Shown here piece by piece: positions 25,755 through 34,437 of a stretch of 64,000 nucleotides of DNA. Source of the DNA: JAEUHO01 sp046350655 (GTDB taxonomy: Bacteria; Planctomycetota; PLA2; JAEUHO01). The first letter of the stretch is position 1; every line of letters starts with the position of its first letter. The stretch is from NCBI GenBank assembly GCA_046350655.1, contig JAXMAB010000010.1, positions 186,001 to 250,000 on the forward strand, read 5' to 3'. The notes under the pieces were generated by a model that was given only the letters and a program-made list of their open reading frames with translations, was not told where the DNA came from and did not search any database. Position numbers and translations under genes: made by a program.

Positions 25755-27170
25755 ATGTTCTACGTCTGGCTGGCGATCACGGCGGAGGTGCTCGGGATCG
25801 CCACGGCGGTCGTCGCGCTGTTCCAGGTTCGGACGTCGCAGGGCGCGATCGCGTGGCTGGTGTCGCTGGTCGCGATGCCGTTCCTGGCGGTGCCGGCGTA
25901 CTGGGTGTTCGGGCGGCGGCGGTTCCGGGGGTACGTCACGGCGCGGCGGCGGCACCTGAAGGAGATGGTGGCGGAGGCGCAGGCGGTCGCGCAGCGGCAC
26001 GCCTCGCGCGGCGTCATCGACCCGCCGCAGGACCCGGCGGACCGGCTGCTCGTGCGGCTCGCGCGCCTGCCGTTCACGCGGGGCAACGAGGCCTCGCTGC
26101 TGGTGGACGGCGAGGACACGTTCCGGTCGCTGCTCGACGGCATCGACCGGGCCACGCGGTACGTGCTGGTGCAGTTCTACATCCTGCGCGCCGACGGGCT
26201 CGGGCGGGCGCTCAAGGAGCGGCTCGTCGCGAAGGCGAAGGCGGGCGTGCGGGTGTACGTGCTGTACGACGAGGTCGGGTCGCTGGGGCTCCCGCGCGCG
26301 TACGTCGGCGAGCTCACGCAGACCGGGGCGGTGGTGCTGCCGTTCAACACGCGGCGCGGGCGCGCGAACCGCTTCCAGCTGAACTTCCGCAACCACCGCA
26401 AGCTCGTGATCGTGGACGGGCGCGAGGCGTGGGCGGGCGGGCTCAACGTGGGCGACGAGTACCTCGGTCACGACCGGCGGTTCGGACCGTGGCGCGACAC
26501 GCACGTCCACGTGCACGGGCCCGCGGTGGTGTCGCTGCAGGTGGCGTTCCTCGAGGACTGGCATTGGGCGTCGGGGGCCGGCCTCGAGCTCGACTGGGAG
26601 GCGCACAAGGTCGCCGACCCGGGCCTGCGCGTGCTCGTGCTGCCGACGGGCCCGGCGGACCAGGACGAGACGTGCTCGTTGTTCTTCACCGACCTGATCC
26701 ACCATGCGCGGACGCGGCTCTGGATCGCGTCGCCCTACTTCGTGCCCGACGACGCCGTGATGTCGGCGCTCGTGATCGCGGCGATGCGCGGGGTCGACGT
26801 GCGGATCCTGCTGCCGGAGCGGAGCGACAGCCTGCTGGTGTGGCTGGCGCGGCACGCCTACGTCGAGGCGTGCGAGCGCGCCGGGGTGAAGCTGTTCCTC
26901 TACGCGCGGGGCTTCCTGCACCAGAAGGTGATGGTCGTGGACGAGCGCTTCGCGGCCGTCGGGACGGCCAACCTCGACAACCGGTCGCTGCGGCTCAACT
27001 TCGAGCTGACGGTGCTGTTCGACGACGCGGGGTTCGCGCGCGAGACCGGCGCGATGCTCGCGCGCGACTTCGAGGGCGCGACGCCGCTCACGTACGCCGA
27101 CGTCGTCGCGCGCGGGCGCCTGTTCGGGTTCGCGGTCCGGCTCGCGAACCTCTTCTCGCCCGTCCTCTGA
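25755..27170 (+). CDS. cls: Cardiolipin synthase (phospholipase D family)
   Basis: A 471-residue membrane enzyme. Two N-terminal membrane helices (MFYVWLAITAEVLGIATAVV and IAWLVSLVAMPFLAVPAYWV) precede two PLD domains. The HKD motifs are NHRKLVIVDGREAWAGGLN near residue 214 and FLHQKVMVVDERFAAVGTAN near residue 389. The domain order and SPYFVPDDAVM match bacterial Cls, which condenses two phosphatidylglycerols into cardiolipin at the inner membrane. GGAG lies 7 nt before the ATG. It is convergent with the pilus ATPase operon; the gap holds family A and two family C elements. Confidence 0.92.
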   Translation: MFYVWLAITAEVLGIATAVVALFQVRTSQGAIAWLVSLVAMPFLAVPAYWVFGRRRFRGYVTARRRHLKEMVAEAQAVAQRHASRGVIDPPQDPADRLLVRLARLPFTRGNEASLLVDGEDTFRSLLDGIDRATRYVLVQFYILRADGLGRALKERLVAKAKAGVRVYVLYDEVGSLGLPRAYVGELTQTGAVVLPFNTRRGRANRFQLNFRNHRKLVIVDGREAWAGGLNVGDEYLGHDRRFGPWRDTHVHVHGPAVVSLQVAFLEDWHWASGAGLELDWEAHKVADPGLRVLVLPTGPADQDETCSLFFTDLIHHARTRLWIASPYFVPDDAVMSALVIAAMRGVDVRILLPERSDSLLVWLARHAYVEACERAGVKLFLYARGFLHQKVMVVDERFAAVGTANLDNRSLRLNFELTVLFDDAGFARETGAMLARDFEGATPLTYADVVARGRLFGFAVRLANLFSPVL

Positions 27171-27187
27171 CCGCCTCCCCCCCGGCT

Positions 27188-27222
27188 CGTGGAACAAAGG
27201 GCTACGACCCCGTTGTTCCACG
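27188..27222. repeat. Family C hairpin, copy 1
   Basis: CGTGGAACAA (27188-27197) and TTGTTCCACG (27213-27222) are perfect 10-bp arms around a 15-nt loop AGGGCTACGACCCCG. It lies 18 nt after the cardiolipin synthase stop, as a terminator would, but without a T tract. Confidence 0.6.
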
Positions 27223-27234
27223 TTCGCGGTCGTG

Positions 27235-27262
27235 CCTCCCCGGGACGCGAGGCCCGGTCGCC
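27235..27262. repeat. Family A copy between family C hairpins
   Basis: A 28-bp stretch containing CGGGACGCGAGGCCCGG. It is identical base for base to 31532-31559, which lies inside the toroid-protein gene 4.3 kb away. Confidence 0.7.
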
Positions 27263-27299
27263 GACAGCGAAACGAAGGGCTACGACTCCGCTGTCTCGG
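27261..27299. repeat. Family C hairpin, copy 2
   Basis: CCGACAGC and GCTGTCTCGG pair with a 2-nt bulge around a loop containing CGAAGGGCTACGACTCCG, which matches 16 of 18 bases of copy 1. The right arm ends 3 nt before the stop of the pilU-like gene (27302). Confidence 0.55.
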
Positions 27300-27301
27300 C
27301 G

Positions 27302-28417
27302 TCAGGAGGAGGTGATGCGGATCCGGGGGGCGGGGCCGGAGGAGGGGGCGACGCCCGCGTCGAGCTTCATGCGGGTGCGCATGTCGGTCGCGCTGTCGGC
27401 GGCGGCGATCGCGGCCTCGGCGGTCACGGTGCCGGCGCGGAAGAGACGGTAGACCGCGTCGTCGAACGTCGAGGCGCCCTCGGACGCGGCCTGCGTCATC
27501 GCCTCCTTGAGCTCCTCGATGCGGCCCTCGCGCACGAGGTCGGCCGCCCGCGGCGTGCCGAGCAGCACCTCGAACGCCGCGACGCGTCCCTGCCCGTCGG
27601 CCCGCGGCAGGAGCCGCTGGCTCACGATCGCCTTGAGCTCGAGCGACAGGTGGTGGAGCACGCTGCGCTCGGCCGTCGCCGGGAACAGGTTGACGAGCCG
27701 CTTGAGCGCCTGGTTCGCGTTCGTGCTGTGCAGGGTCGCCAGCACGAGGTGACCGGTCTCGGAGACGTGCAGGGCCGCCTCCGCCGTCTCGGCGTCGCGG
27801 ATCTCGCCCACGAGGAGCACCGACGGGGCCTGCCGCAGCGCGTGTTTGATCCCGGTGGCGAACGACGCCGTGTCGAGGCCCACGTCGCGCTGGCTGACGA
27901 GGCTCTTGCCGTGCGGGTGCACGAACTCGATCGGGTCCTCGAGCGTCACGATGTGGCCCGGCTGCGTCGCGTTGCGCAGCGCCAGCATCGCCGCCAGCGT
28001 CGTCGACTTGCCGGTGCCCGTCGCGCCGGTCACGAGCACGAGCCCGCGGGGGAGCTGCGCGAGCGCGCCGAGCACGGGCGGCGCGCCGAGCTCCTCGAGC
28101 GTCGGGATCCGCGACCGCAGCCGGCGCAGCACCAGACCGGGCTCGCCGCGCTGCCGGAACGCGTTCACGCGGAACCGGTCGCCGCCGGGCACGGCGTAGG
28201 CCGCGTCCGCGTCGCCCTCGGCCGAGAACTTCGCGAAGTCGTCGGGTGGCAGCGCGGCCCGCACCAGCGCCGTCAGCGCCGGCGCGTCGAGCGCGACCCC
28301 GCCGCCGACCTCCACCCACCGGCCGTGCGCGTTCACCACCGGCGCGTGGCCGACGGCGAGGAACAGGTCGGTGCCGTCGAGGGCCGCCATCTCCGCGAGC
28401 AGGTCGTCAAGCGCCAT
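27302..28417 (-). CDS. pilU: PilU-like twitching motility ATPase
   Basis: A 371-residue cytoplasmic secretion ATPase. It has a PAS-like N-domain, Walker A GATGTGKSTTLAAM, the Asp box (HIVTLEDPIEFVH), Walker B VLLVGEIRDAETAE and the His box HLVLATLHSTNA. These are the core motifs of PilT/PilU retraction ATPases. The C-terminal extension and its place behind pilT suggest the PilU type, an accessory retraction motor for type IV pili. Its ATG overlaps the end of pilT by 11 nt. It is last in a four-gene minus-strand operon. The PilT/PilU distinction is by position and similarity, not proof. Confidence 0.85.
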   Translation of the reverse strand: MALDDLLAEMAALDGTDLFLAVGHAPVVNAHGRWVEVGGGVALDAPALTALVRAALPPDDFAKFSAEGDADAAYAVPGGDRFRVNAFRQRGEPGLVLRRLRSRIPTLEELGAPPVLGALAQLPRGLVLVTGATGTGKSTTLAAMLALRNATQPGHIVTLEDPIEFVHPHGKSLVSQRDVGLDTASFATGIKHALRQAPSVLLVGEIRDAETAEAALHVSETGHLVLATLHSTNANQALKRLVNLFPATAERSVLHHLSLELKAIVSQRLLPRADGQGRVAAFEVLLGTPRAADLVREGRIEELKEAMTQAASEGASTFDDAVYRLFRAGTVTAEAAIAAADSATDMRTRMKLDAGVAPSSGPAPRIRITSS

Positions 28418-29567
28418 AGGCCGTCTTCCTCACGCTCGGGGCCGCGCTCGCGCCGCCCGCGCCCGCCGTCGCGTACGACGTGCTCGGCGGGGCGCCCGCC
28501 GGCGCCACCAGGTCGATCGCGCCGCAGTAGTCGAGCTGGGCCTGCTCGGCGACCTGCTTCGTGATCTTGCCCTCCATCGCCAGCCGCGCGATCGTGCCCG
28601 ACAGCGTCTGCATGCCGAGCTTCGTGCCCGTCTGGATCGCCGTCTGGATCTGGTGCACCTTGCCGTCGCGGATCAGGGCCTTCACCGCCGGCGTGGCGAC
28701 GCAGATCTCGTGGGCCGCCACGCGCCCCGGCTTGTCCGCGCGCGGCAGGAGCACCTGCGCGACGATGCCCTCGAGGCTGCCCGCCAGCTGCGTGCGGATC
28801 TGCTCCTGCTGGTCCGCCGGGAACACGCTCACGATGCGGTCCACGGTCTTCCACGCCGACACCGTGTGCAGCGTCGCGAGCACGAGGTGCCCGGTCTCGG
28901 CGGCGGTGAGCGCGAGCTCGATCGTCTCGAGGTCGCGCATCTCGCCCACGAGGATCACGTCCGGGTCCTCGCGCAGCGACGCGCGCAGGGCCGCCGTGAA
29001 CGACTTCGTGTTCGCCCCCAGCTCGCGCTGGTGGACCATGCACGCCTTCGGCCGGTGCACGAACTCGATCGGGTCCTCCACCGTGATGATGTGGCCCGGC
29101 TCGCGCTCGTTGATCCAGTCCACCATCGCCGCGAGCGTCGTCGACTTGCCCGACCCCGTGGGCCCGGTCACCAGCACGAGCCCGTGCGGCCGCTCGGCGA
29201 ACCGCGCGATCACGTCCGGCAGCGCCAGCGACGCGAACGTCGGCACCGAGCTCGGGATGATGCGGAACACCGCGCCCATCCCGCGCTCGTGGAAGAAGAC
29301 GTTCACGCGGAACCGCGCGACGTCGTGCAGCGACAGCGCGCAGTCGAGCTCGAGGTGCTCCTCGAGCTTCTTCTTCTGGCTGTCCGTCAGGACCTCGTAC
29401 AGCGTCTGCTGCACGAGCTCCTTCGGCACGCCCGTCGGCGGCACGTCGGGCACCGTGAGCGGCACCACGTCGCCGTGCACGCGCATCATCACCTGCGCGC
29501 CCGCCGACACGTAGAGGTCGGACGCGCCCGACTGCTTCACGAACGCGAGGAGCTCGGCGAGGTCCAT
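28407..29567 (-). CDS. pilT: PilT type IV pilus retraction ATPase
   Basis: A 386-residue hexameric retraction motor. It carries LLAFVKQSGASDLYVSAG at the N-terminus, Walker A GPTGSGKSTTLAAM, HIITVEDPIEFVH (Asp box), Walker B VILVGEMRDLETIE, and the His box HLVLATLHTVSA. RVAAHEICVATPAVKALIRD near the C-terminus is PilT-typical. It should depolymerise type IV pili from the cytoplasmic face. GGGAGG lies 7 nt before the ATG, which overlaps the stop of the upstream gene by one base (TGATG). No pilin or assembly genes are in the window. Confidence 0.93.
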   Translation of the reverse strand: MDLAELLAFVKQSGASDLYVSAGAQVMMRVHGDVVPLTVPDVPPTGVPKELVQQTLYEVLTDSQKKKLEEHLELDCALSLHDVARFRVNVFFHERGMGAVFRIIPSSVPTFASLALPDVIARFAERPHGLVLVTGPTGSGKSTTLAAMVDWINEREPGHIITVEDPIEFVHRPKACMVHQRELGANTKSFTAALRASLREDPDVILVGEMRDLETIELALTAAETGHLVLATLHTVSAWKTVDRIVSVFPADQQEQIRTQLAGSLEGIVAQVLLPRADKPGRVAAHEICVATPAVKALIRDGKVHQIQTAIQTGTKLGMQTLSGTIARLAMEGKITKQVAEQAQLDYCGAIDLVAPAGAPPSTSYATAGAGGASAAPSVRKTAYGA

Positions 29568-30901
29568 CACGCCCTCCCCTCGCCCGCGCGCGCGCAGGAG
29601 ACCACGGTCCGCCGCGCGTCGTCGCGCGTGCAGGCCAGCACGTAGCGCAGCGACCGCCCGAACGCCGACGCGAGGCCCGCCGCGCCCCAGGCCTCGCGGA
29701 CCTCCTCCGGCGTCCGCCCGGTCCCGAGCACGACGACGCGCGCGCCGCCCGACGCGGCCAGCAGCGCCTCGCGCGGGGGCGGCGCCCCCGGCCCGGGCAC
29801 GACCACGAGCACGTCCGGCAGGCACGCGAGCGCGGCCTCGACCGCGGCGCCGAGCCCGCCCGGGCCCGCGGCCTCGACGTGCACCGCGCCCTCGAGCCGC
29901 GGCGTCCCCGCCCGTCCCGCGACGACGACCCGCGCGCGCGGCGGCAGGCTCGAGAGCACCCGCGCGGCGAGCGTGAGCGCGCCGTCCTCGTCGGCGTCGT
30001 CGATCGCGAGCACGCCCGCGCCGCCGCGCACGAACGCCGTGAGCGCGGCCACGTCGTCCGACGCGAGGCCCGGCGGCTCGCCGCGCAGGAGCGGCGTCGC
30101 GTCGTGGATGGCGACCGTCGCGACCTCGCCGTCGAGCGCCGCCACGACCGACGCGCACAGCCGCACGTCGTGCCCGCCGATCCGCGTCGTGAGCGCGCCG
30201 CGCCGCAGCGGCGCCGACCGCGCGGGCAGGTCGGCGAGCGCCGCGAGCCGCGCCACGACCGCGCTGCGGCTCACCGCCGACAGCCGGTCCACGTCCTCCC
30301 AACGGCCGTCGATGCGCAGCGACAGCGTGCCGCCGTCGGCCGCGGGCCGGATCTGGAGCGCGTCGGCGCGCCGGCCCACCGCCTCCACGAGCCGCGCGTG
30401 CAGGTGCAACGCGCCCGACGTCTCGACGACCTCGTCCTCGTGGAGCGGGTGGCCCGTGTCGGCGCCGAAGACCGCCCGCAGCGCCGCCAGCACCGCCGTG
30501 GACGTCGCGACCGCGGGCCGCACGCCGCGGCCGAGGGCCTCCGCGAGCGCGTCCACCGCGCGCGCGTCCGTCGGGTCCGCGAACGCGACGTCGACCACGT
30601 TCTCCTCGGCGTGCACGAGGAGCGGCAGCGCGCGGTGGCGGCGCAGCACCGTCGACGGCGCCCGCCTCACGAGCTCCGCGTCGACGCCCTCGGGCGTCGG
30701 CGTCACGAACGGGTACCCGAGCTCCTCGGAGATCGCGAACGCGATCTGCTCCTCCGACGCGAGGCCCGCGGCGACCACGCGGTCGGCGAGGGCCTGGCGC
30801 CCGGTCGGGTCCGGCGGCAGCGCGTCGAGCGCCTCGCGCGCGACGAGCCCGCGGCCGACGAGGACCTCCTCGAGGGCGAGACGCGACGTCAGTCCGCTCA
30901 T
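29567..30901 (-). CDS. Degenerate GspE/PilB-like protein lacking nucleotide-binding motifs
   Basis: A 444-residue protein. Residues 1-150 resemble the MshEN/GspE N-domain (LALEEVLVGRGLVAREAL, then IAFAISEELGYPFVTPTPEG). The rest follows the layout of a secretion ATPase, including LVEAVGRRADALQIRPAADG and SLRIDGRWEDVDRLS. Where Walker A should be it reads GVLAIDDADEDGALTLAARV, and the Walker B region is DVLVVVPGPG without acidic residues. It therefore looks catalytically dead and may act as a scaffold or c-di-GMP sensor for the pilus motors. It sits between a receiver gene and pilT with 1-nt junctions, so co-expression is certain. Confidence 0.7.
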   Translation of the reverse strand: MSGLTSRLALEEVLVGRGLVAREALDALPPDPTGRQALADRVVAAGLASEEQIAFAISEELGYPFVTPTPEGVDAELVRRAPSTVLRRHRALPLLVHAEENVVDVAFADPTDARAVDALAEALGRGVRPAVATSTAVLAALRAVFGADTGHPLHEDEVVETSGALHLHARLVEAVGRRADALQIRPAADGGTLSLRIDGRWEDVDRLSAVSRSAVVARLAALADLPARSAPLRRGALTTRIGGHDVRLCASVVAALDGEVATVAIHDATPLLRGEPPGLASDDVAALTAFVRGGAGVLAIDDADEDGALTLAARVLSSLPPRARVVVAGRAGTPRLEGAVHVEAAGPGGLGAAVEAALACLPDVLVVVPGPGAPPPREALLAASGGARVVVLGTGRTPEEVREAWGAAGLASAFGRSLRYVLACTRDDARRTVVSCARAGEGRA

Positions 30902-30902
30902 C

Positions 30903-31286
30903 TCAACGCCCCACGGGCGCGACCAACGCCGCGCGCACGTGCTCGACCACGTCCTCGAGCCGGAACGGCTTCGGGACGACGTAGGCCGCCCCGTACGCCT
31001 GGGCCAGCCGCGCGCCCTCGCCGCCGGGCATCCCCGTCACGACGAGCACCGGCACGTCACGCGTCGCCGGATGCCCCCGCAGCCGCGCGAGCACCGACAG
31101 CCCGTCGAGCTTCGGCATCAGCAGGTCGAGCACGATCGCCGCCGGCACCAGCTCGAGCGCGAGGCGCGAGGCCTCCTCGCCGTCCGTCGCCGTCGCCACG
31201 GTGAACCCCGCGGACTCGAGCCCGATGCGGAGCAGCGTCAGCACGGCCGCGTTGTCGTCGGCCACCAGGATCGTCGGTGCGGTCAC
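30903..31286 (-). CDS. Stand-alone CheY-like receiver protein
   Basis: A 127-residue single-domain response regulator. It has the acidic pair at LVADDN, the phosphoacceptor Asp in IVLDLLMPKLDGL, VLVVTG with the conserved Thr, and Lys in VPKPF. With no output domain it presumably signals by protein contact, and first position in the pilus ATPase operon suggests control of motility. Start is GTG; the next gene begins one base after its stop. The cognate kinase is not evident. Confidence 0.88.
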   Translation of the reverse strand: MTAPTILVADDNAAVLTLLRIGLESAGFTVATATDGEEASRLALELVPAAIVLDLLMPKLDGLSVLARLRGHPATRDVPVLVVTGMPGGEGARLAQAYGAAYVVPKPFRLEDVVEHVRAALVAPVGR

Positions 31287-31434
31287 GGGAGGTCCCCCCG
31301 AGGTCGGGGACGACCTCGCCCTGTCCCTATCGACGTTCCCGTCGTGCGGCTTTCACGGACGATTCCGCTCCCGTGCCCTCACGCCTTCACATCTTCCCCA
31401 CATCTGCCATGCGCGGCCTGTCTACGATGGCGTC

Positions 31435-32706
31435 GTGACGCTCCGCCGGCCGCTCCACGTCCTCTTCCTCGTCGCGATGGCGGTGGGCGTCGGCGCGCGC
31501 CCCCCGTCCGCGAGCGCGGAGGACGCTCCCCCCTCCCCGGGACGCGAGGCCCGGTCGCCCGCGCGGTTCACCGGGCCTCGGGTCGGCGGGACGCGGGCCG
31601 CGGCCCTCGCGCGGTTCGGCGGCGACGCGGCGAGCGAACGCGCGGTCGAGGCCGGCCTCGACTGGCTCGCGCGGCACGTCGGCGACGACGGGACCTGGGA
31701 CGCCGACGGCTTCCCCGCGCGGTGCGCGGCGAAGGGGCCCGCGTGCGACGGGCTCGGCCGCGGCCAGCACGGCGAGGACGTGCCCTGCCCGTTCGACGCG
31801 CCGATCTCCGCGCTCGCGACGCTCGCGTTCCTCGGCGCGGGCCACGGGCCGTGGGTCGACGGGGACGTGCACGGCCCCCTCGTCGAGCGCGCGCTCGCGG
31901 CGCTCCGCGGCGTCGGCGACGCGTGGGGGCTCCCGCTCGCGACGCAGGCGCTCGCGGAGGCCGAGGTGCTCGAGGGCCGCGGGCGCTTCGTCGAGGCCGT
32001 GCGCGCGTCGGCCGCGCGCCTGCTCGAGGCGCGGCAGCCCGACGGCGCGTGGGCCTACGCCGCGGGCTTCCGCGCCGGGTCCGACGTGCCGTACACCGCC
32101 CTCGTCGTGCCGGCGCTCGTCGCGGCGCGCGACGTCGGCGTCGAGCTCCCGGCCACGCTCGCCGCCGACGTCGACCGCTGGCTCGCCTCCCTCGAGGACG
32201 ATGCGGGCCGGCTCGCCTACCTCGCCGACGGCCGTCGGTACGGGTACACGCCCACGTCCGCGAACGGGCTCGCGGCGGCCGCGGTCCGCGGCTGGCTCGA
32301 GGTGGGGCGCGACGGCACGCGCCATCGCGGGCACCTCGCGCTCGCCGCGAAGGACCGGCCCGACTGGTCGATCTCGTGGAAGGAGCTGGCGGTGCCCGGC
32401 CGCGGCAAGGTGAAGGTGCAGGTCGGGCACCTGTCGCTCTACGAGTGGTTCCTCGGCACGGAGGCGACGTTCCAGGCCGGCGGCGAGGCGTGGAGCGGGT
32501 GGTTCGCGCGCCTGCGGGGGGCGCTGCTCCCGCACCAGGTCGCGTCCGGCTGCGCGCGCGGGTCGTGGGACCCGCTCGGCACCTACGAGCGCCAGACGGG
32601 CGGCCGCGTGTTCGCGACGGCGCTCGCGGTGCTCATGCTCGAGACGCCGTACCGCCACCGTCGGCTCGCGGACCCCGTGGCCGCGCCCGCGCCGCGGGGG
32701 AAGTGA
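31435..32706 (+). CDS. Exported prenyltransferase/squalene-cyclase-like toroid protein
   Basis: A 423-residue protein starting at GTG with signal peptide VTLRRPLHVLFLVAMAVGV, ending SASA before EDAPP. The mature part has alpha-alpha toroid repeats: AVEAGLDWLARHVGDDGTWD, ISALATLAFLGAGHG, ASAARLLEARQPDGAWAYA and GRVFATALAVLMLETPYR. This is the prenyltransferase/squalene oxidase-like repeat pattern frequent in exported planctomycete proteins, generally without cyclase activity. The short linker after the signal peptide is encoded by a paired family A repeat. The role is unknown; a scaffold or glycan-binding task is possible. Confidence 0.75.
   Translation: MTLRRPLHVLFLVAMAVGVGARPPSASAEDAPPSPGREARSPARFTGPRVGGTRAAALARFGGDAASERAVEAGLDWLARHVGDDGTWDADGFPARCAAKGPACDGLGRGQHGEDVPCPFDAPISALATLAFLGAGHGPWVDGDVHGPLVERALAALRGVGDAWGLPLATQALAEAEVLEGRGRFVEAVRASAARLLEARQPDGAWAYAAGFRAGSDVPYTALVVPALVAARDVGVELPATLAADVDRWLASLEDDAGRLAYLADGRRYGYTPTSANGLAAAAVRGWLEVGRDGTRHRGHLALAAKDRPDWSISWKELAVPGRGKVKVQVGHLSLYEWFLGTEATFQAGGEAWSGWFARLRGALLPHQVASGCARGSWDPLGTYERQTGGRVFATALAVLMLETPYRHRRLADPVAAPAPRGK
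31532..31584. repeat. Paired family A repeat inside a coding sequence
   Basis: Arms at 31541-31555 and 31570-31584 are 15 bp with one mismatch and a 14-nt spacer. The left 28 bp equal those at 27235-27262. Translated in frame it gives SPGREARSPARFTGPRVG between the signal peptide and the first toroid helix. Confidence 0.7.
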
Positions 32707-32721
32707 CCCCGCGCCGGACCG

Positions 32722-34437
32722 TCAGGCCCGCGCGTCCGCCGGCGGCGCGAGCCGGCCCGCGAGCGTGACCTCGAGGCCGCGCGGCTCGACGGGCGCGAGC
32801 GCGAGCGTGAAGCCGTGGCGGTCGAGCACGTCCTTCACGATCGCGAGGCCGAGCCCGCCGCCGCCCGGGCGCCGGGTGCGGCCGGTGACCCCGCGGTACG
32901 CGCGTTCGGTCACGCGCGCGACCTCGTCGGGCGGGATGCCCGGGCCGTCGTCGAGCACGCGGAGGCGGAACCCCGTCGGGGGCGTCCCGGCGGTCTCGAG
33001 GACCACCGCGACGTTCGCGTCGGCGTACGAGACCGCGTTGTGGACGACGTTGCTGACGGCCTGTTCGAGCAGCGTCACGTCGCCGAGCACCTCGACGGCC
33101 GCCTCCGGCACGGCGTGCTCGAGCGCGACGCCGCGGCCGCGCGCGACCGGCGCGTGCCGGTCCACGGCCCGCCGCAGCACCTGCCCGAGGTCCACGCGGT
33201 GCCGGTCGAGGTGGACCTCGCCGGCCTCGAGCCGCGCGATCGCGCCCAGGTTGTGGAGCAGCATCCCGACGTAGTGCGCCTCCTCGAGCGCGCGCTTCAC
33301 GCGTTCGCCGTCGGCCGGGCGGCCCTCGGTCGCCTGGTCGCGCAGCGCGGCGAGGTGGGCCTGCAGCACCGTGAGCGGCGTGCCGACGTCGTGCGTCGTG
33401 TTGCCGACGAAGTCGCGCAGCGTGCGCTCGCGGGCCTCGACCGTCGCGAGGTGCGCGCGGATCGCGCCGCCCGCGCGGTCGAACGCGCGCGCGACCGACG
33501 TCACCTCGTCGTCGCCGGCGACGACGGCCTCGGCTGTCCCGGTCCCCGGCGAGGGCTGGCCGACGTGCTGCTCGAGGCGCCGCAGGCGGCGGACGACCGT
33601 GCCCGCCGCGAGCCACACGGCGCCGAGCACGCCGAGCGCGAGGCCGATCGCGCCGACCCACAGCGTCGAGAGGTCGCCCGCGTCCTGCGGGCGCAGCCGC
33701 CGCACGAGCACGATGGCGCACGGCCCGTCGGGGGCGGTCGTCCGCAGCGCGACCTGGCGGCCCTCGCGCTCGCCGACGTGGTAGTCGGCGGCGGCGATGC
33801 GCGCGCCGTCCGTCAGCGCCTCGATGAGCGCCGGCGGCAGGGGCGGGGCCGCGGCGTTGTGCGAGACGAACGACGCGTCGTAGGCCCACAACCACGTGCC
33901 GTCGCCCTCGCGCGGGCGACCGGGCCTCGGGTCGTCGGGTCGCGGGCCGCCGGGCAGCGGCGGGCCGACGGGCCCCTTCTCGGCGGGCCCGCGTTCCCCG
34001 GGCCCGCGCTCGCCGGGGTTGGGGCCGGCCGGGCCGACGACGTCGGGGCCGGCCGGCGGGCCGCCGGGACCGCGCGGCGTCGGGCCGTCGTCGGGCCGTC
34101 GCGGCGCGTCGTCGGGTTGGCGGTCGTCCGGGCGGCGATCCTCCGGGCGGCGGTCGTCGGGCCGACGCGTCGGGTCGTCGGGGCGGCGGTCGTCGAAGCG
34201 GCGGAACGGCCCGCGGACGAGCGGCATCGCGCCGGGCCCGGGCACGAACACGACGAACCGGCCCGGGTCGGCCTCGCACCGCGCGCGGCCGCCCGCGTCG
34301 AGCGTCGCGACCGCGAACTCGAGGAGCGCGTCGTCGAGGCGCGCGTCGCGCTGCCGCGCCGACACGACGAGCCACCCCGCCACGAGCAGGGCGGCGGTGC
34401 CGGCGACGGCGACGACGAGGCGGGCGCGCAGCCTCAC
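32722..34437 (-). CDS. Membrane sensor histidine kinase
   Basis: A 571-residue kinase. One membrane helix (LVVAVAGTAALLVAGWLVV) is followed by an extracytoplasmic region that contains a long Arg/Pro/Asp repeat (FDDRRPDDPTRRPDDRRPED) and a Gly/Pro-rich part. A second helix (LWVGAIGLALGVLGAVWLAA) and a HAMP-like segment follow. The H-box is NTTHDVGTPLTVLQ, the N-box LLEQAVSNVVHNAV, G1 DDGPGIP and G2 GGGGLGLAIVKDVL, so it looks active. GTG start overlaps the regulator's stop as GTGA. The highly charged sensor repeat suggests cation or polymer sensing, which is inference. Confidence 0.88.
   Translation of the reverse strand: MRLRARLVVAVAGTAALLVAGWLVVSARQRDARLDDALLEFAVATLDAGGRARCEADPGRFVVFVPGPGAMPLVRGPFRRFDDRRPDDPTRRPDDRRPEDRRPDDRQPDDAPRRPDDGPTPRGPGGPPAGPDVVGPAGPNPGERGPGERGPAEKGPVGPPLPGGPRPDDPRPGRPREGDGTWLWAYDASFVSHNAAAPPLPPALIEALTDGARIAAADYHVGEREGRQVALRTTAPDGPCAIVLVRRLRPQDAGDLSTLWVGAIGLALGVLGAVWLAAGTVVRRLRRLEQHVGQPSPGTGTAEAVVAGDDEVTSVARAFDRAGGAIRAHLATVEARERTLRDFVGNTTHDVGTPLTVLQAHLAALRDQATEGRPADGERVKRALEEAHYVGMLLHNLGAIARLEAGEVHLDRHRVDLGQVLRRAVDRHAPVARGRGVALEHAVPEAAVEVLGDVTLLEQAVSNVVHNAVSYADANVAVVLETAGTPPTGFRLRVLDDGPGIPPDEVARVTERAYRGVTGRTRRPGGGGLGLAIVKDVLDRHGFTLALAPVEPRGLEVTLAGRLAPPADARA
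34083..34206. repeat. Degenerate tandem repeat encoding the RPDD sensor segment
   Basis: Imperfect units of 12-18 bp built on GGTCGTCGGGCGGC-type sequence encode repeated Arg-Pro-Asp-Asp blocks in the kinase sensor domain. Such repeats are prone to length change between strains. Confidence 0.5.

Noticed and set aside
23303..28564. Plus-strand open frame of more than 1700 codons
   Set aside because: Low-complexity Arg/Ala/Gly translation crossing several well-supported genes on both strands; an artefact of codon composition.
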